Source of the DNA: Bifidobacterium asteroides
GTDB taxonomy: Bacteria > Actinomycetota > Actinomycetes > Actinomycetales > Bifidobacteriaceae
Reading direction: 5' to 3'
Length of the DNA stretch: 64,000 nt
Assembly (NCBI RefSeq): GCF_003202695.1
Contig: NZ_QGLL01000008.1
Coordinates: forward strand, 186,001-250,000
A program made the position numbers and the translations under genes. The notes under the pieces were generated by a model. The model was given only the letters and a program-made list of their open reading frames with translations. It did no database searches and was not told the origin of the DNA. Below are positions 10,269 through 18,917 of the stretch, piece after piece; within the stretch, counting starts at the first letter, position 1; every line of letters begins with the position of its first letter.

Positions 10269-10296
10269 CGCGGACCGGCTGTTGCTCCGATCCGCG
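10269..10296 (-). terminator. Stem-loop between binding-protein and permease genes
   Basis: Inverted repeat CGCGG/CCGCG with an inner CGG/CCG, separated by a 2x2 internal loop, in the 110-base gap between the binding protein and the permease. On the minus transcript it is followed by GTTTTC. Such hairpins often lower expression of the permease and ATPase relative to the binding protein or stabilise the upstream message; that role is inferred. Confidence 0.45.
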
Positions 10297-10308
10297 CCTG
10301 GACCTGTC

Positions 10309-11247
10309 TCAGTCAGAGACTGCAGGGTTGATCTCGGCCTTTTCGACTGCCCCGCTCTGAACACCCCAATTCTTGAGAATCCTGGCGTAGGTGCCGTCGT
10401 CGATCAGCTTCTGAAGAGCCGCCTGTGTGGCCTCGGCCATGCCGCTGCCCTTCTTCAGAGCGGCGCCCTGGAGGACGATGTCAGTATCCTTGCCCAGCTT
10501 CTCCAGCTGGCCATCAGTCTGCTTGATGGCGTACCCGGTCACCTGGGAATCGGCGTAGAAGACATCGATTTTGCCGTTGACCACCGCTGTGGCGGCATCG
10601 GTCTGCTGCTTGTAGGACTGGACATCCACCGGCTTCTTGCCCTTGGCCTTGCACTCGGCCGAGATCTTATCGGTCGCCTGCTGCTCTTCGATGGTGCCCG
10701 TCTGCACACCGACCTTGACGCCGCAAATGTCGTCAGGATTGATCTTGGAGGGATTGCCCTTCTTGACAGCAAAGGCCGTGCCCGCCTTGAAAGTGGTTAC
10801 GAAGTCGACAGACTGCATTCGCTCCTTGGTGATGGTGAAGCTGGAGATGCCCGCGTCGTACTTGCTGCCTATGGCTGGAATGATGGTATCGAAGGAGGCG
10901 CTGACCATCTCTCCCTTGAGCCCCATCACCTTGGCAATGGCATTCGACAGATCCACATCGTAGCCAATGGGAGTCTTCCCATCCTCATTCATGAACTCGC
11001 CAGGCGCATATGAGGTCTCCATGCCTACAGTCAGCTTCCCGTCCTTGGAAACAGACTCGGGCACCTTGGCTGCGATGGCCGGATCCTTCTTGATGCCGCT
11101 GACGTCAAAAGCTGCTGGATGGGAGCTGGTGGTCGCCTTGCCCGACGCACTGTTGCTGTCCGACTCGTCGGTGGTTCCGCAGGCCCCGATGGATGCCAGC
11201 AGGGTGACACTCAGAGCCGCCGCCAGCACCGCCTTGATCTTGCCCAT
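10309..11247 (-). CDS. Polar amino acid ABC transporter, substrate-binding lipoprotein
   Basis: First gene of the importer operon. The signal peptide MGKIKAVLAAALSVTLLASIGAC ends in a lipobox (IGA-C), so the mature protein is a lipoprotein on the outer face of the membrane. The SBP_bac_3 fold follows: DGKLTVGMETSYAPGEF, IGYDVDLSNAIAKVMG and a second lobe with KVGVQTGTIEEQQ. Its 312 residues are normal. A Gly/Glu/Gln-type ligand is suggested by family only. Three phased ATGCAC repeats lie about 70-100 bases upstream. Confidence 0.95.
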   Translation of the reverse strand: MGKIKAVLAAALSVTLLASIGACGTTDESDSNSASGKATTSSHPAAFDVSGIKKDPAIAAKVPESVSKDGKLTVGMETSYAPGEFMNEDGKTPIGYDVDLSNAIAKVMGLKGEMVSASFDTIIPAIGSKYDAGISSFTITKERMQSVDFVTTFKAGTAFAVKKGNPSKINPDDICGVKVGVQTGTIEEQQATDKISAECKAKGKKPVDVQSYKQQTDAATAVVNGKIDVFYADSQVTGYAIKQTDGQLEKLGKDTDIVLQGAALKKGSGMAEATQAALQKLIDDGTYARILKNWGVQSGAVEKAEINPAVSD

Positions 11248-11312
11248 CTCTTCTCCTCTTCCGGACCGCTCCGAAGCGACCCCTCATTGCTCTTGGTTGT
11301 CTCTTGGTTGAC

Positions 11313-11348
11313 ATGCACTATTATGCACACATTTGTATTTTTATGCAC
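11313..11348. promoter_or_regulatory. Three phased ATGCAC direct repeats upstream of amino acid transporter operon
   Basis: ATGCAC occurs at 11313-11318, 11323-11328 and 11343-11348, that is at 10- and 20-base intervals, on the same face of the helix. The last two copies share the longer TTATGCACA. The site is 66-101 bases upstream of the binding-protein start and inside an AT-rich patch. The arrangement suggests cooperative binding of a regulator, which I cannot name. The reverse complement also holds CATAAT, a possible -10 box for the minus-strand operon. Confidence 0.4.
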
Positions 11349-11547
11349 ATGTATGAGGGTTGATAAGAATTGCAGACTGCTGATCCTGGTGGTTTTTGGC
11401 TCAATTGCAGGCTAAAGGCACCATCCGAGGCCGTTTACTGCCATCGACTCCCGGCGTGTCGAATCTGCATAGAGCCGGAAGGCAGCAGCAGGCGATTATC
11501 AGTTTTTAAGAGGCTTATACGAAAGTCCGGAAGCGCTTGGGTCAAGC

Positions 11548-12024
11548 TCAGCCCCGCCTGTTCCGGTAGCGCATAGCCCTCTGGGCATCACGTCGATCCT
11601 GCTCCTCCCGCAGGGCCTGACGCTTGTCGTACTCGCGCTTGCCTCGTGCCACGGCAATCTCGACCTTGACTCTGCCGTCCTTGAAGTACAGGCTCAGTGG
11701 AACGATCGTGTAGCCCTTGGCCTGAATCTGCCTTTCCAAACGAACGATCTGCTTGGCGTGGAGAAGCAGCTTGCGCTTGCGCTTGGGGGCGTGGTTGTTC
11801 CAGGTGCCGTTGAGATATTCAGGGATATTGGCATTCTCCAACCAGACTTCGTGCCGCCGGTCGATACTGACAAACGACTCGGCCAGGGAGGCACGTCCCT
11901 CGCGCAGGGACTTGACTTCAGTCCCGGTCAGGGCGATGCCGGCCTCGTAGCGGTCCTCGATCTGGTAGTCATGACGGGCCCGGCGGTTCTGGGCGATCAT
12001 GGATGTGCCAGTCTCCTTAGCCAT
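11548..12024 (-). CDS. smpB: SsrA-binding protein
   Basis: Binds tmRNA and delivers it to stalled ribosomes for trans-translation. The family core is clear: IAQNRRARHDYQIEDRYEAG, LTGTEVKSLREGRASLAESF and the basic C-terminal tail ending RNRRG that enters the mRNA channel. 158 aa. It closes the conserved block prfB-ftsE-ftsX-CHAP hydrolase-smpB. I did not find ssrA itself in the 300 bases downstream. Confidence 0.97.
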   Translation of the reverse strand: MAKETGTSMIAQNRRARHDYQIEDRYEAGIALTGTEVKSLREGRASLAESFVSIDRRHEVWLENANIPEYLNGTWNNHAPKRKRKLLLHAKQIVRLERQIQAKGYTIVPLSLYFKDGRVKVEIAVARGKREYDKRQALREEQDRRDAQRAMRYRNRRG

Positions 12025-12116
12025 ACTATTCTCCTCTGGATTGCGCCAAGGAGGCTACCTGGCACTCCGGACAGCGACAGTGGCGCACCTGGTGGCGGAC
12101 CTGGCCCGCAGCTGAG

Positions 12117-13526
12117 TCAGTAATGAATGTATTGGTAGTTGCGGGCCCCATAGACCGTCTCATAAGTCGGGAAGGAAGCGAAGCCGGTGCCTCCTTCGGA
12201 GATGAGCACCGATCCATCTGCATTAACCCGTTCGACCACAGCCACATGGCCATAGCTCCAGTCAGCATTCCAATTCGTAACCCGCTGGCCACGGGCGAAG
12301 ACCATGGCGGCGCCCACATGCGGAGTGTTGTTGACCAAATAGCCCAAGCTACGTGCCGTGCTGGCCCAATCAGCCCCGTTGCCCATATAGGATCCCACAG
12401 GCAGAGCCAGCTGCGAACGGCGTATATAGGCCCATAAGGTGCATTGTCGGGCAGGGTAGGCACTGCCACCCACTGAATTGCCGGTGTTATGGCCATAACA
12501 GAATCCAGAACCTGAAGGACAACTGCCAGGCACTGCATAATTCATGCCGGAGGCACCGCCACCACCGTTGCCTCTACCACCATTGTTGCTAGGTGGTGTA
12601 GGCCGTGAAGCCTGTGATGGACGGGAGCCGCCGCCACCGCTGCTGATCTGCTGGGCTCCGGCGGCATGTGGGTCGGCGCCGCCGCCTGGATTGCCGGTGT
12701 TCAGAGAGTCGATCATGGATTCAGTAGCCACGATTTCTGCAGCCTCACGGGCCGACTGCGTGGTCAGGGCGGCCTTTTGACTCTCCAGCTGTTTGCGGGC
12801 CGCGGTGCCCTGGTCACGCAAGGCCTGCAGATGGTCCTGCTTGGCCTGCGCCGCCGCTACCGCCTGCTGGGCTACCGCCTGCTGCTGATCAGCCTTGGCC
12901 TTCAGGGAACTGATCTGCTCCTCGATAGCCTCCAGGCGCTGCTTGCGGTTCATAGAGGAGTTGAGGGTGCCGGCTGCATCGTTGGCCGTATTGGCTTCGG
13001 ACCTGGTCACAGCCGCATCGGACTGCATCTTGTCCACGAAATCCTGGGTGCTCGAAGACTTGGTTACCACGTCCATGATCTGAGAAGTCTCAGACCCGTG
13101 AAAGCTCTTTCTGGCCATCTGCGCCACGCCAGCCTTGGCATCGTCATAGTCAATGCCGGTCTGACGTATCTTGGCTTCCAGATCTGCACGATCCTTGCGG
13201 GCAGCCTGCAGTCGGTCATTGGTGGCCTGAACCAAGCTGTCGGCCTGCTGCGCCTGCTGCTGGGCTTCAATGGCGCTCTGCTGTGCAGCCGGAATCTGGT
13301 TGGAAGTCAGATCATCAAGACTGAGTATCTGGTTGGCTAGCTGAGCGCTGACACCGGCCAGCTTGCTCTTCAGAGCCGCGTGGCTCTGAACCTTCTGCTG
13401 GTAGCTGCTCCAGTCGGCTCGGGCTGGTTCGGGCGCTGCGGTCAGTCCTAGGATCCCACCGCCGAGCATCATGGCCAATGATCCCATAATGCCGAAAATG
13501 GCATCCCACCGTGTGGTACGATTCAT
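12117..13526 (-). CDS. Secreted coiled-coil CHAP-domain peptidoglycan hydrolase (PcsB-like)
   Basis: Probable cell-separation hydrolase. The N-terminus MNRTTRWDAIFGIMG is followed by a hydrophobic signal segment. Residues about 45-270 are rich in Gln, Ala and Lys heptads and predicted as a long coiled coil, then comes a Gly/Ser/Pro linker. The last 110 residues form a CHAP domain with its Cys in ARQCTLWAY and His in YGHVAVVE. This is the architecture of PcsB, whose coiled coil is gated by FtsEX in streptococci, and it sits directly downstream of ftsX. The start at 13526 has GAGG upstream. That FtsEX activates it here is inferred. Confidence 0.9.
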   Translation of the reverse strand: MNRTTRWDAIFGIMGSLAMMLGGGILGLTAAPEPARADWSSYQQKVQSHAALKSKLAGVSAQLANQILSLDDLTSNQIPAAQQSAIEAQQQAQQADSLVQATNDRLQAARKDRADLEAKIRQTGIDYDDAKAGVAQMARKSFHGSETSQIMDVVTKSSSTQDFVDKMQSDAAVTRSEANTANDAAGTLNSSMNRKQRLEAIEEQISSLKAKADQQQAVAQQAVAAAQAKQDHLQALRDQGTAARKQLESQKAALTTQSAREAAEIVATESMIDSLNTGNPGGGADPHAAGAQQISSGGGGSRPSQASRPTPPSNNGGRGNGGGGASGMNYAVPGSCPSGSGFCYGHNTGNSVGGSAYPARQCTLWAYIRRSQLALPVGSYMGNGADWASTARSLGYLVNNTPHVGAAMVFARGQRVTNWNADWSYGHVAVVERVNADGSVLISEGGTGFASFPTYETVYGARNYQYIHY

Positions 13527-13613
13527 GGTCAAGTCCCTCACAATCACTTATCCATGCTAGTCACCATTATGACAGAGATTGTGCCCTAAGCTCGATTGGC
13601 ACGTCGCCAGGGA

Positions 13614-14537
13614 TCAGGCTCGCAGGTAACGCCGCAGGGAGATGGAGGAGGCCAGCGCGGACAAGAGCATGGCCCCCAGAATCAGCGCTGGAGCCATGAA
13701 CAGCACTGTTGACTGGTCCACGTAGGGCATCCATTGGACCGTGCGGGCCAGCCAGTCCGTGATGAAGAGCTTGACGATGGCGCTCAGGGCTCCTACAGCC
13801 AGGAGCGAACCCAGCAGGGATGCCACCACGCCCTCAAGGATGAAGGGCAGCCGGATGGTCCAGTTAGAGGCCCCCACCAGTCTCATGATCTCGGTCTCGT
13901 TTCTACGGGAGGCAGCACTCATTCTGATGGTGGTGCCGGTCAGGAGAATCGCCACGACTACCATGACCACAGCCAGGACCAGTGTAACCGCTGTGGCTCT
14001 GTTGAGGATTTTGAACACCGGGTCGAATATCTGACGCTGATCGGAGACCTCCTCTACCCCATCACGGCCGGACAGCACCTCGGATACCACCTGGTATTTG
14101 GTCGGATCCTTGAGTTTGAGCCGCAGAGAGCCCTGCATGTCCGCCGCGGTCATGGTTCTTCCCTCGTATGTGCCATCCGGGTACTGCTTGAGGAAGGTGT
14201 TCTTGAAGAAGTCCTCCCGGCTTTGGTAGGTGATCTTGGCCACAGAGTCGCTCAGCTCGTTGTTTATGGTGTTTTCCAGTTTGACGATCTCGTCATTGGT
14301 AGGCGCCTTGCCGGTAGCGCATGAAACCGCCTGGCTGGTCCCGTCCGGGCAAAGCCAGACCACCACTTCCACCTGGTCGTACCAGTCCCCCTTGGCCTTG
14401 CTGATTTGAGCCTGCATAAGCCCCGATGCGCCAATGAAGAGAAAGGATATGAAGGTGACCAGCATGACCGAAAGGATCATGGATCCGTTGCGGCGTAGGT
14501 TGTCCCAGGTGCTGGAAAGAATGAACCGCAGTCTCAT
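13614..14537 (-). CDS. ftsX: Cell division protein FtsX
   Basis: Membrane subunit of the FtsEX complex. It begins MRLRFILSSTWDNLRRNGSMILSV, the family N-terminus. A first helix is followed by an extracytoplasmic domain (about residues 50-165) with two Cys that may pair, then three more helices, giving four in total. 307 aa. Its ATG overlaps the ftsE stop as ATGA. The extracellular loop is the part that contacts the coiled-coil hydrolase in studied systems. Confidence 0.95.
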   Translation of the reverse strand: MRLRFILSSTWDNLRRNGSMILSVMLVTFISFLFIGASGLMQAQISKAKGDWYDQVEVVVWLCPDGTSQAVSCATGKAPTNDEIVKLENTINNELSDSVAKITYQSREDFFKNTFLKQYPDGTYEGRTMTAADMQGSLRLKLKDPTKYQVVSEVLSGRDGVEEVSDQRQIFDPVFKILNRATAVTLVLAVVMVVVAILLTGTTIRMSAASRRNETEIMRLVGASNWTIRLPFILEGVVASLLGSLLAVGALSAIVKLFITDWLARTVQWMPYVDQSTVLFMAPALILGAMLLSALASSISLRRYLRA

Positions 14538-16309
14538 TGTGCCGCCCTCTTCATGTCGTGATGCTCATCCTGAGTTTGCGCGTCATTCTTCCCTTGGCGC
14601 TTCTGGGATGTCTTGGACGCTTCGGGCGGAGCGGGAGGCTTCGGCGGCACACCTGCGGACCCGGCGCCGTCATGCTTTAGCTGGCCAGCAGCCTTGCTTG
14701 ATTTTCCGGCTCGCTCGGCTGGACTGGAATCATCAGACCGCGAAGGCTGATCGGGCCCCTTGAACCATTGTTCACGTCCACCAGTCTCAGCGGAGGAGTT
14801 CTTCAACGATTGGCGGTCCTTGGCCTTGCTGTCCTTCCTGGGTTTGCCATGGCCGTTTTGTCTACCTCCTTGGCCAGGGTCACGATTGCGATCATCATGC
14901 GCAAGTCCCTTGCGACCGCTGACTTGTTTCCTGTCGTGCTGCTGGCTGCTCAAATCGTCTGCCCGCTGATTCTGGGGCACGCCTCCAGAGGTCAATCCAG
15001 GCTCGGCAGCATCCGAGCCAGGGGCGGACTCCCGGGATTCCCGGGAAGCCGAACGCTCTGTCCGAGCGTGATTCGCTGACTCGTTGCGATCAGTTTCTGC
15101 CTTGTCACGACCTCTGTCAGTGGAACCGTCACCCGACCGAGCAGGCCGATCCTGGCTACCCTGGGCATCAGGCCTGCGGAATCGCTGATCCGAGTCAGGG
15201 TCCGTCCTAGGATCGGACTGCCCTGCAGCCGAATCTTCGTGCTGACTGGAATCTTCCTGCGCCGACTCAAGACTGCTCAGCCCCTTGCCCCAGGTCAGAG
15301 TGTCCTCCACCGAAGTGAAGACCTGCCCATAACGTCCGGTTCTCCCCGAATGCATGGACTTGGCCAGCCGTGCGATCCCCTCGTCGCCGTACTGACCCTT
15401 ATTGATGGCCTGCGCAACAGCCTGGACCACCTGTTTAGCCCCCTTGGTTCCATCCTCGATGGGCTTGGCGGCCGAGCTGTTGCCATCCTGCACGACGACC
15501 TGCACTGGACGGCGCCCTGCAACTCCAGCCTCACGGGCGCGGTCCAGAGCATCACCGTCGGCGGGATCTCCGATAGCGTGATGAGAGCGCGCCGCCACTT
15601 CGGCATCCGGGAAGAAGCGTGAAGAATCGTAGGAGCCATGTGCCTCGTCACGCATGATCCGACCCGTATGCAGCTCCACCACCCGCTTGCGCATGGAGTT
15701 GACGATTTCCTCATTATGGGTGGCCATGACCACGGTCGTGCCAGTCCTGTTGATGGCATCCAAGACCTCCATGATGCCCAGAGAGGTGGTTGGGTCAAGA
15801 TTGCCGGTAGGCTCATCGGCAAGCAGAATTTCCGGATTGTTGACATAGGCCCGGGCCAGAGCCACCCGCTGGGCCTCGCCGCCGGAGAGCTCGTGAGGAT
15901 AGTTATGTTCCTTGCCCGTCAGCCCCACAGTCTTGAGCACCTGGGGTACCAGGGTCTTGATGGTGGTACGCCGAGCGCCGATGACCTCCAAGGTGAAGGC
16001 CACATTCTGCCATACGGTCTTATTATTGAGCAGTTTGTAATCCTGAAAGACGAAACCGATGGAACGCCGATACCCAGGGACATCGCGGTTGCGCAGACGT
16101 CGCAGGTCGTTGCCAGCCACGCGGATCTCCCCCTCGGTGGCCTCCTCCTCGCGCAGGAGCAGTCGCAGCAGGGTAGTCTTGCCTGATCCGCTGGCGCCCA
16201 CTAGAAAGACGAAATCCCCACGATTGACATCCAGGCTGACGTCATCCAAGGCTGGACGGGACCCCTTGGGGTAGATCTTGGTCACGTCCTTGAGCGAAAT
16301 CAACGCCAT
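14534..16309 (-). CDS. ftsE: Cell division ATPase FtsE with a long disordered C-terminal extension
   Basis: The ATPase domain occupies residues 1-220: Walker A GASGSGKTT, signature LSGGEAQR, Walker B ILLADEPTGNLDP and the switch His in VVMATHNE. Standard FtsE ends there at about 225-230 aa. This one runs on to 591 aa with about 370 residues rich in Ser, Asp, Arg, Gln and Lys, with no hydrophobic segment and many RDS/SDD/QDR mini-repeats, so it is predicted disordered and cytoplasmic. The start at 16309 has GGAG upstream; an upstream ATG at 16369 lacks support. The tail frame is open to the ATGA junction with ftsX, so it is probably real rather than a frameshift. Confidence 0.93.
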   Translation of the reverse strand: MALISLKDVTKIYPKGSRPALDDVSLDVNRGDFVFLVGASGSGKTTLLRLLLREEEATEGEIRVAGNDLRRLRNRDVPGYRRSIGFVFQDYKLLNNKTVWQNVAFTLEVIGARRTTIKTLVPQVLKTVGLTGKEHNYPHELSGGEAQRVALARAYVNNPEILLADEPTGNLDPTTSLGIMEVLDAINRTGTTVVMATHNEEIVNSMRKRVVELHTGRIMRDEAHGSYDSSRFFPDAEVAARSHHAIGDPADGDALDRAREAGVAGRRPVQVVVQDGNSSAAKPIEDGTKGAKQVVQAVAQAINKGQYGDEGIARLAKSMHSGRTGRYGQVFTSVEDTLTWGKGLSSLESAQEDSSQHEDSAAGQSDPRTDPDSDQRFRRPDAQGSQDRPARSGDGSTDRGRDKAETDRNESANHARTERSASRESRESAPGSDAAEPGLTSGGVPQNQRADDLSSQQHDRKQVSGRKGLAHDDRNRDPGQGGRQNGHGKPRKDSKAKDRQSLKNSSAETGGREQWFKGPDQPSRSDDSSPAERAGKSSKAAGQLKHDGAGSAGVPPKPPAPPEASKTSQKRQGKNDAQTQDEHHDMKRAAQ

Positions 16310-16406
16310 TGACACTCCGTTCCTCGGTACTCCCCTACAGAGGCTATCAAGAAGACCTGCACTATTCACTCATGAAACACCGACCAAGTCTGAGCCGGAC
16401 GAAGTT

Positions 16407-17540
16407 CTACTTGCTGGATTCCTCTTCCCGGGCTTGAACTCGCTGCTGATGCCGCCAACGGATGCCGGCCTCGATAAAGGCATCAATGTTGCCGTCGAAC
16501 ACCCCTTGAGTATCAGAGGTCTCGTATCCGGTGCGCAAATCCTTGACCATCTGGTAGGGGTGCAGCACATATGAGCGCATCTGGTCCCCCCAGCTGGCCT
16601 TGATGTCGCCGGCCAGCTCCTTCTTCTTCTTGGCCTCCTCTTCGTGCCGCAGAACCAGCAGCCGGGACTGCAGAACAGCCATGGCAGCCGCACGGTTCTG
16701 AATCTGGCTGCGCTCATCCTGCATGGTGACCACAATGTTGGTCGGCAGGTGGGTGATGCGCACGGCCGAGTAAGTGGTGTTGACTCCCTGGCCGCCGGGA
16801 CCGGAGGAGCAGTAGGTGTCCACTCGGATGTCCGAGTCGGGGATGTCGATGTGGTCGGTGGGTTCCACCAGAGGAATGACCTCGACAGCAGCGAAAGAAG
16901 TCTGCCTTCGGCCTTGGTTGTCGAAGGGCGAGATCCGCACCAGACGATGGGTGCCGCCCTCCACCGACAGCCGACCGTAGGCATAGGGGGCATCCACCTG
17001 GAAAGTGGCCGACTTGATCCCGGCCTCCTCCGCGTATGAGGTGTCCATGACCTTGGTGGAGAAGCCATGCCGCTCAGCCCACCTCATGTACATGCGCAGG
17101 AGCATCTGGGCCCAATCGGCCGCATCCACCCCGCCTGCTCCCGAGCGGATGGTGACCACAGCGGCGCGCTCGTCGTACTCCCCATCCAGCAGGGTCTGAA
17201 TCTCCATATCGGCCAGATCGGACCTCAAGGAGTCGATCTCCTTGCGGGCTTCCACCAGGGTGTCCTGATCGTGCTCCTCCTGGCCCAACTCCTCCAGAGC
17301 CTGTACATCGCCCAGCCGGGAGGACGCGGACTCCAGGTGCTTGAGCTGGGATTGCAGGGCCGAGAGCCTGCTGGTCACCTTCTGAGCATTCTCCTGGTCG
17401 TCCCAAAGTCCGGGAGCGCTGGCCTGACGCTCCAGATCAGCAATCCGCGAGCGCAGACCCTCCGGATCCAGCGCCTTGGAAATCGTCTCGTACTTGGCTC
17501 TGGCCTGCTCCAATGCCTGAGCAAAATCCATCTCTGCCAT
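16407..17540 (-). CDS. prfB: Peptide chain release factor 2
   Basis: Recognises UGA and UAA stop codons and triggers peptidyl-tRNA hydrolysis. The catalytic GGQ lies in [10 protein letters not shown] and the SPF tripeptide that reads the stop codon is in [11 protein letters not shown], which distinguishes it from RF1. 377 aa. The frame is continuous from the start: there is no in-frame TGA near codon 25, so the programmed frameshift found in many bacteria is missing here. Confidence 0.97.
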   Translation of the reverse strand: MAEMDFAQALEQARAKYETISKALDPEGLRSRIADLERQASAPGLWDDQENAQKVTSRLSALQSQLKHLESASSRLGDVQALEELGQEEHDQDTLVEARKEIDSLRSDLADMEIQTLLDGEYDERAAVVTIRSGAGGVDAADWAQMLLRMYMRWAERHGFSTKVMDTSYAEEAGIKSATFQVDAPYAYGRLSVEGGTHRLVRISPFDNQGRRQTSFAAVEVIPLVEPTDHIDIPDSDIRVDTYCSSGPGGQGVNTTYSAVRITHLPTNIVVTMQDERSQIQNRAAAMAVLQSRLLVLRHEEEAKKKKELAGDIKASWGDQMRSYVLHPYQMVKDLRTGYETSDTQGVFDGNIDAFIEAGIRWRHQQRVQAREEESSK

Positions 17541-17646
17541 ACCGTTTCACCGCTTTCCGGACCGGCTCCGCACGAGTCGGCCACTGTCTTCAGCCCCATT
17601 TGCCCTGCCTGTGACGGCCGGATTCCCGCCGACCGGACGAACCGGG

Positions 17647-17796
17647 TCAAAGGCCGCTGAAGATGACGGGGATGACAAGACTAGCCAGCAAAGCCACAGC
17701 GATGACCAGGCAGACGACCCTGGCCGTATTGCGTCGCCGACGCTCCCGGCGCTCCCGCTCATGACTGTAGGCACTCATAATTGATAATTTACTCAT
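17647..17796 (-). CDS. Small single-pass membrane protein, 49 aa
   Basis: An ORF between prfB and dapD. It has an Arg/Glu-rich head (SHERERRERRRRN) followed by one strong helix (VVCLVIAVALLASLVIPVIF) and a short tail, so it is a tail-anchored-like or N-in membrane protein. Either ATG 17796 or the in-frame ATG 17778 (43 aa) could be the start; neither has a strong ribosome binding site. Similar basic-head one-helix proteins are common next to prfB in bifidobacteria as far as I recall, but I assign no function. Confidence 0.6.
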   Translation of the reverse strand: MSKLSIMSAYSHERERRERRRRNTARVVCLVIAVALLASLVIPVIFSGL

Positions 17797-17922
17797 CGGC
17801 TAAGACCTGTACGGCGACGATCCCGACCCAACTGTCGGACAGCCTTGCCCTGCTTGCGCGCTGACCGGTCTATCCTGTAAGGCAACTTGTATCAAATGAC
17901 TGCACCGCCTGAAGGAGGAACG

Positions 17923-18882
17923 ATGAGCACAGCACGCACCGCATGGGGTTGGGGCCTGGCCAGCCAGGACGAGCAGGGCCGGACCCTGGATGTCTGGTAC
18001 CCGAAGGCCGAGATCTCCACGCCACCGACCCCGGCGAACCGTCCCAACCACGACTTCGGCGATCAGGTCCACACCCAGCCCGATGCACGCGGCATCCGCC
18101 GGGTTCCGGTCTTCACCGTGGCCGATCTGGATGGCCCGATAGCCGATGCAGCCGACGCTTATCTGCGGCTTCATCTGCTCAGCATGCGCCTGACTCCGCC
18201 CAACAGCATGAACCTGGACGGAATCTTCGAACAACTGGCTACGGTGGTCTGGACCAACTACGGACCCTTCGCCGTGGAGGGCTTCGCCTTGCGCAGGTCA
18301 GAGGTCATGGCTGCAGCCAGACGCTCCGTGCCAGGCATCCCATTGACGCAGGTAACAGTGCTGAGCGTGGACAAGTTCCCCCGTATGGTGGATTACGTGG
18401 TTCCCGAGGGTGTACGCATCGGCAACGCTGATCGGATTCGACTTGGTGCCCATCTGGCACCGGGAACGACAGTCATGCATGAGGGGTTCGTTAATTTCAA
18501 CGCCGGAACCCTAGGGCACTCCATGGTAGAAGGCCGGATCTCCCAAGGGGTCGTGGTCGGAGACGGTTCGGACATCGGCGGCGGGGCCTCCATCATGGGC
18601 ACCCTGTCCGGCGGAGGCCGCCATCGGGTCTCCATCGGTCAGCACTCGTTGCTGGGAGCCAACGCTGGCATCGGCATCTCCCTGGGCGATGACTGCGTGG
18701 TTGAGGCCGGTCTCTATGTCACCGCCGGCACCAAGATCGGTCTGGGCGACCAGGTGGTCAAAGGAGCGGAGCTCAGCGGGCGGGATCATCTGCTCTTCAT
18801 CCGGGACTCCCGCACCGGACAGGTCAGAGCCCTGCCCCGCAAGAAGGGGATCGAGCTGAACGAGCGGCTGCATGCCAACTGA
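17923..18882 (+). CDS. dapD: 2,3,4,5-tetrahydropyridine-2,6-dicarboxylate N-succinyltransferase
   Basis: Succinylates tetrahydrodipicolinate in the lysine/diaminopimelate pathway. The C-terminal half is a left-handed beta helix of hexapeptide repeats, seen from [18 protein letters not shown] through [27 protein letters not shown]. The N-terminal domain is of the actinobacterial DapD type, and 319 aa fits. Start 17923 is set by AAGGAGG 6 bases upstream. It is divergent from prfB and convergent with gltA. Confidence 0.94.
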   Translation: MSTARTAWGWGLASQDEQGRTLDVWYPKAEISTPPTPANRPNHDFGDQVHTQPDARGIRRVPVFTVADLDGPIADAADAYLRLHLLSMRLTPPNSMNLDGIFEQLATVVWTNYGPFAVEGFALRRSEVMAAARRSVPGIPLTQVTVLSVDKFPRMVDYVVPEGVRIGNADRIRLGAHLAPGTTVMHEGFVNFNAGTLGHSMVEGRISQGVVVGDGSDIGGGASIMGTLSGGGRHRVSIGQHSLLGANAGIGISLGDDCVVEAGLYVTAGTKIGLGDQVVKGAELSGRDHLLFIRDSRTGQVRALPRKKGIELNERLHAN

Positions 18883-18917
18883 GCCCAGCCAGCTGTCGGG
18901 CTTAGGAATAATCAAGG

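Noticed and set aside
16407-17540. Programmed frameshift in prfB
   Set aside because: Looked for the CTTTGA slip site near codon 25; the frame is continuous without a stop.
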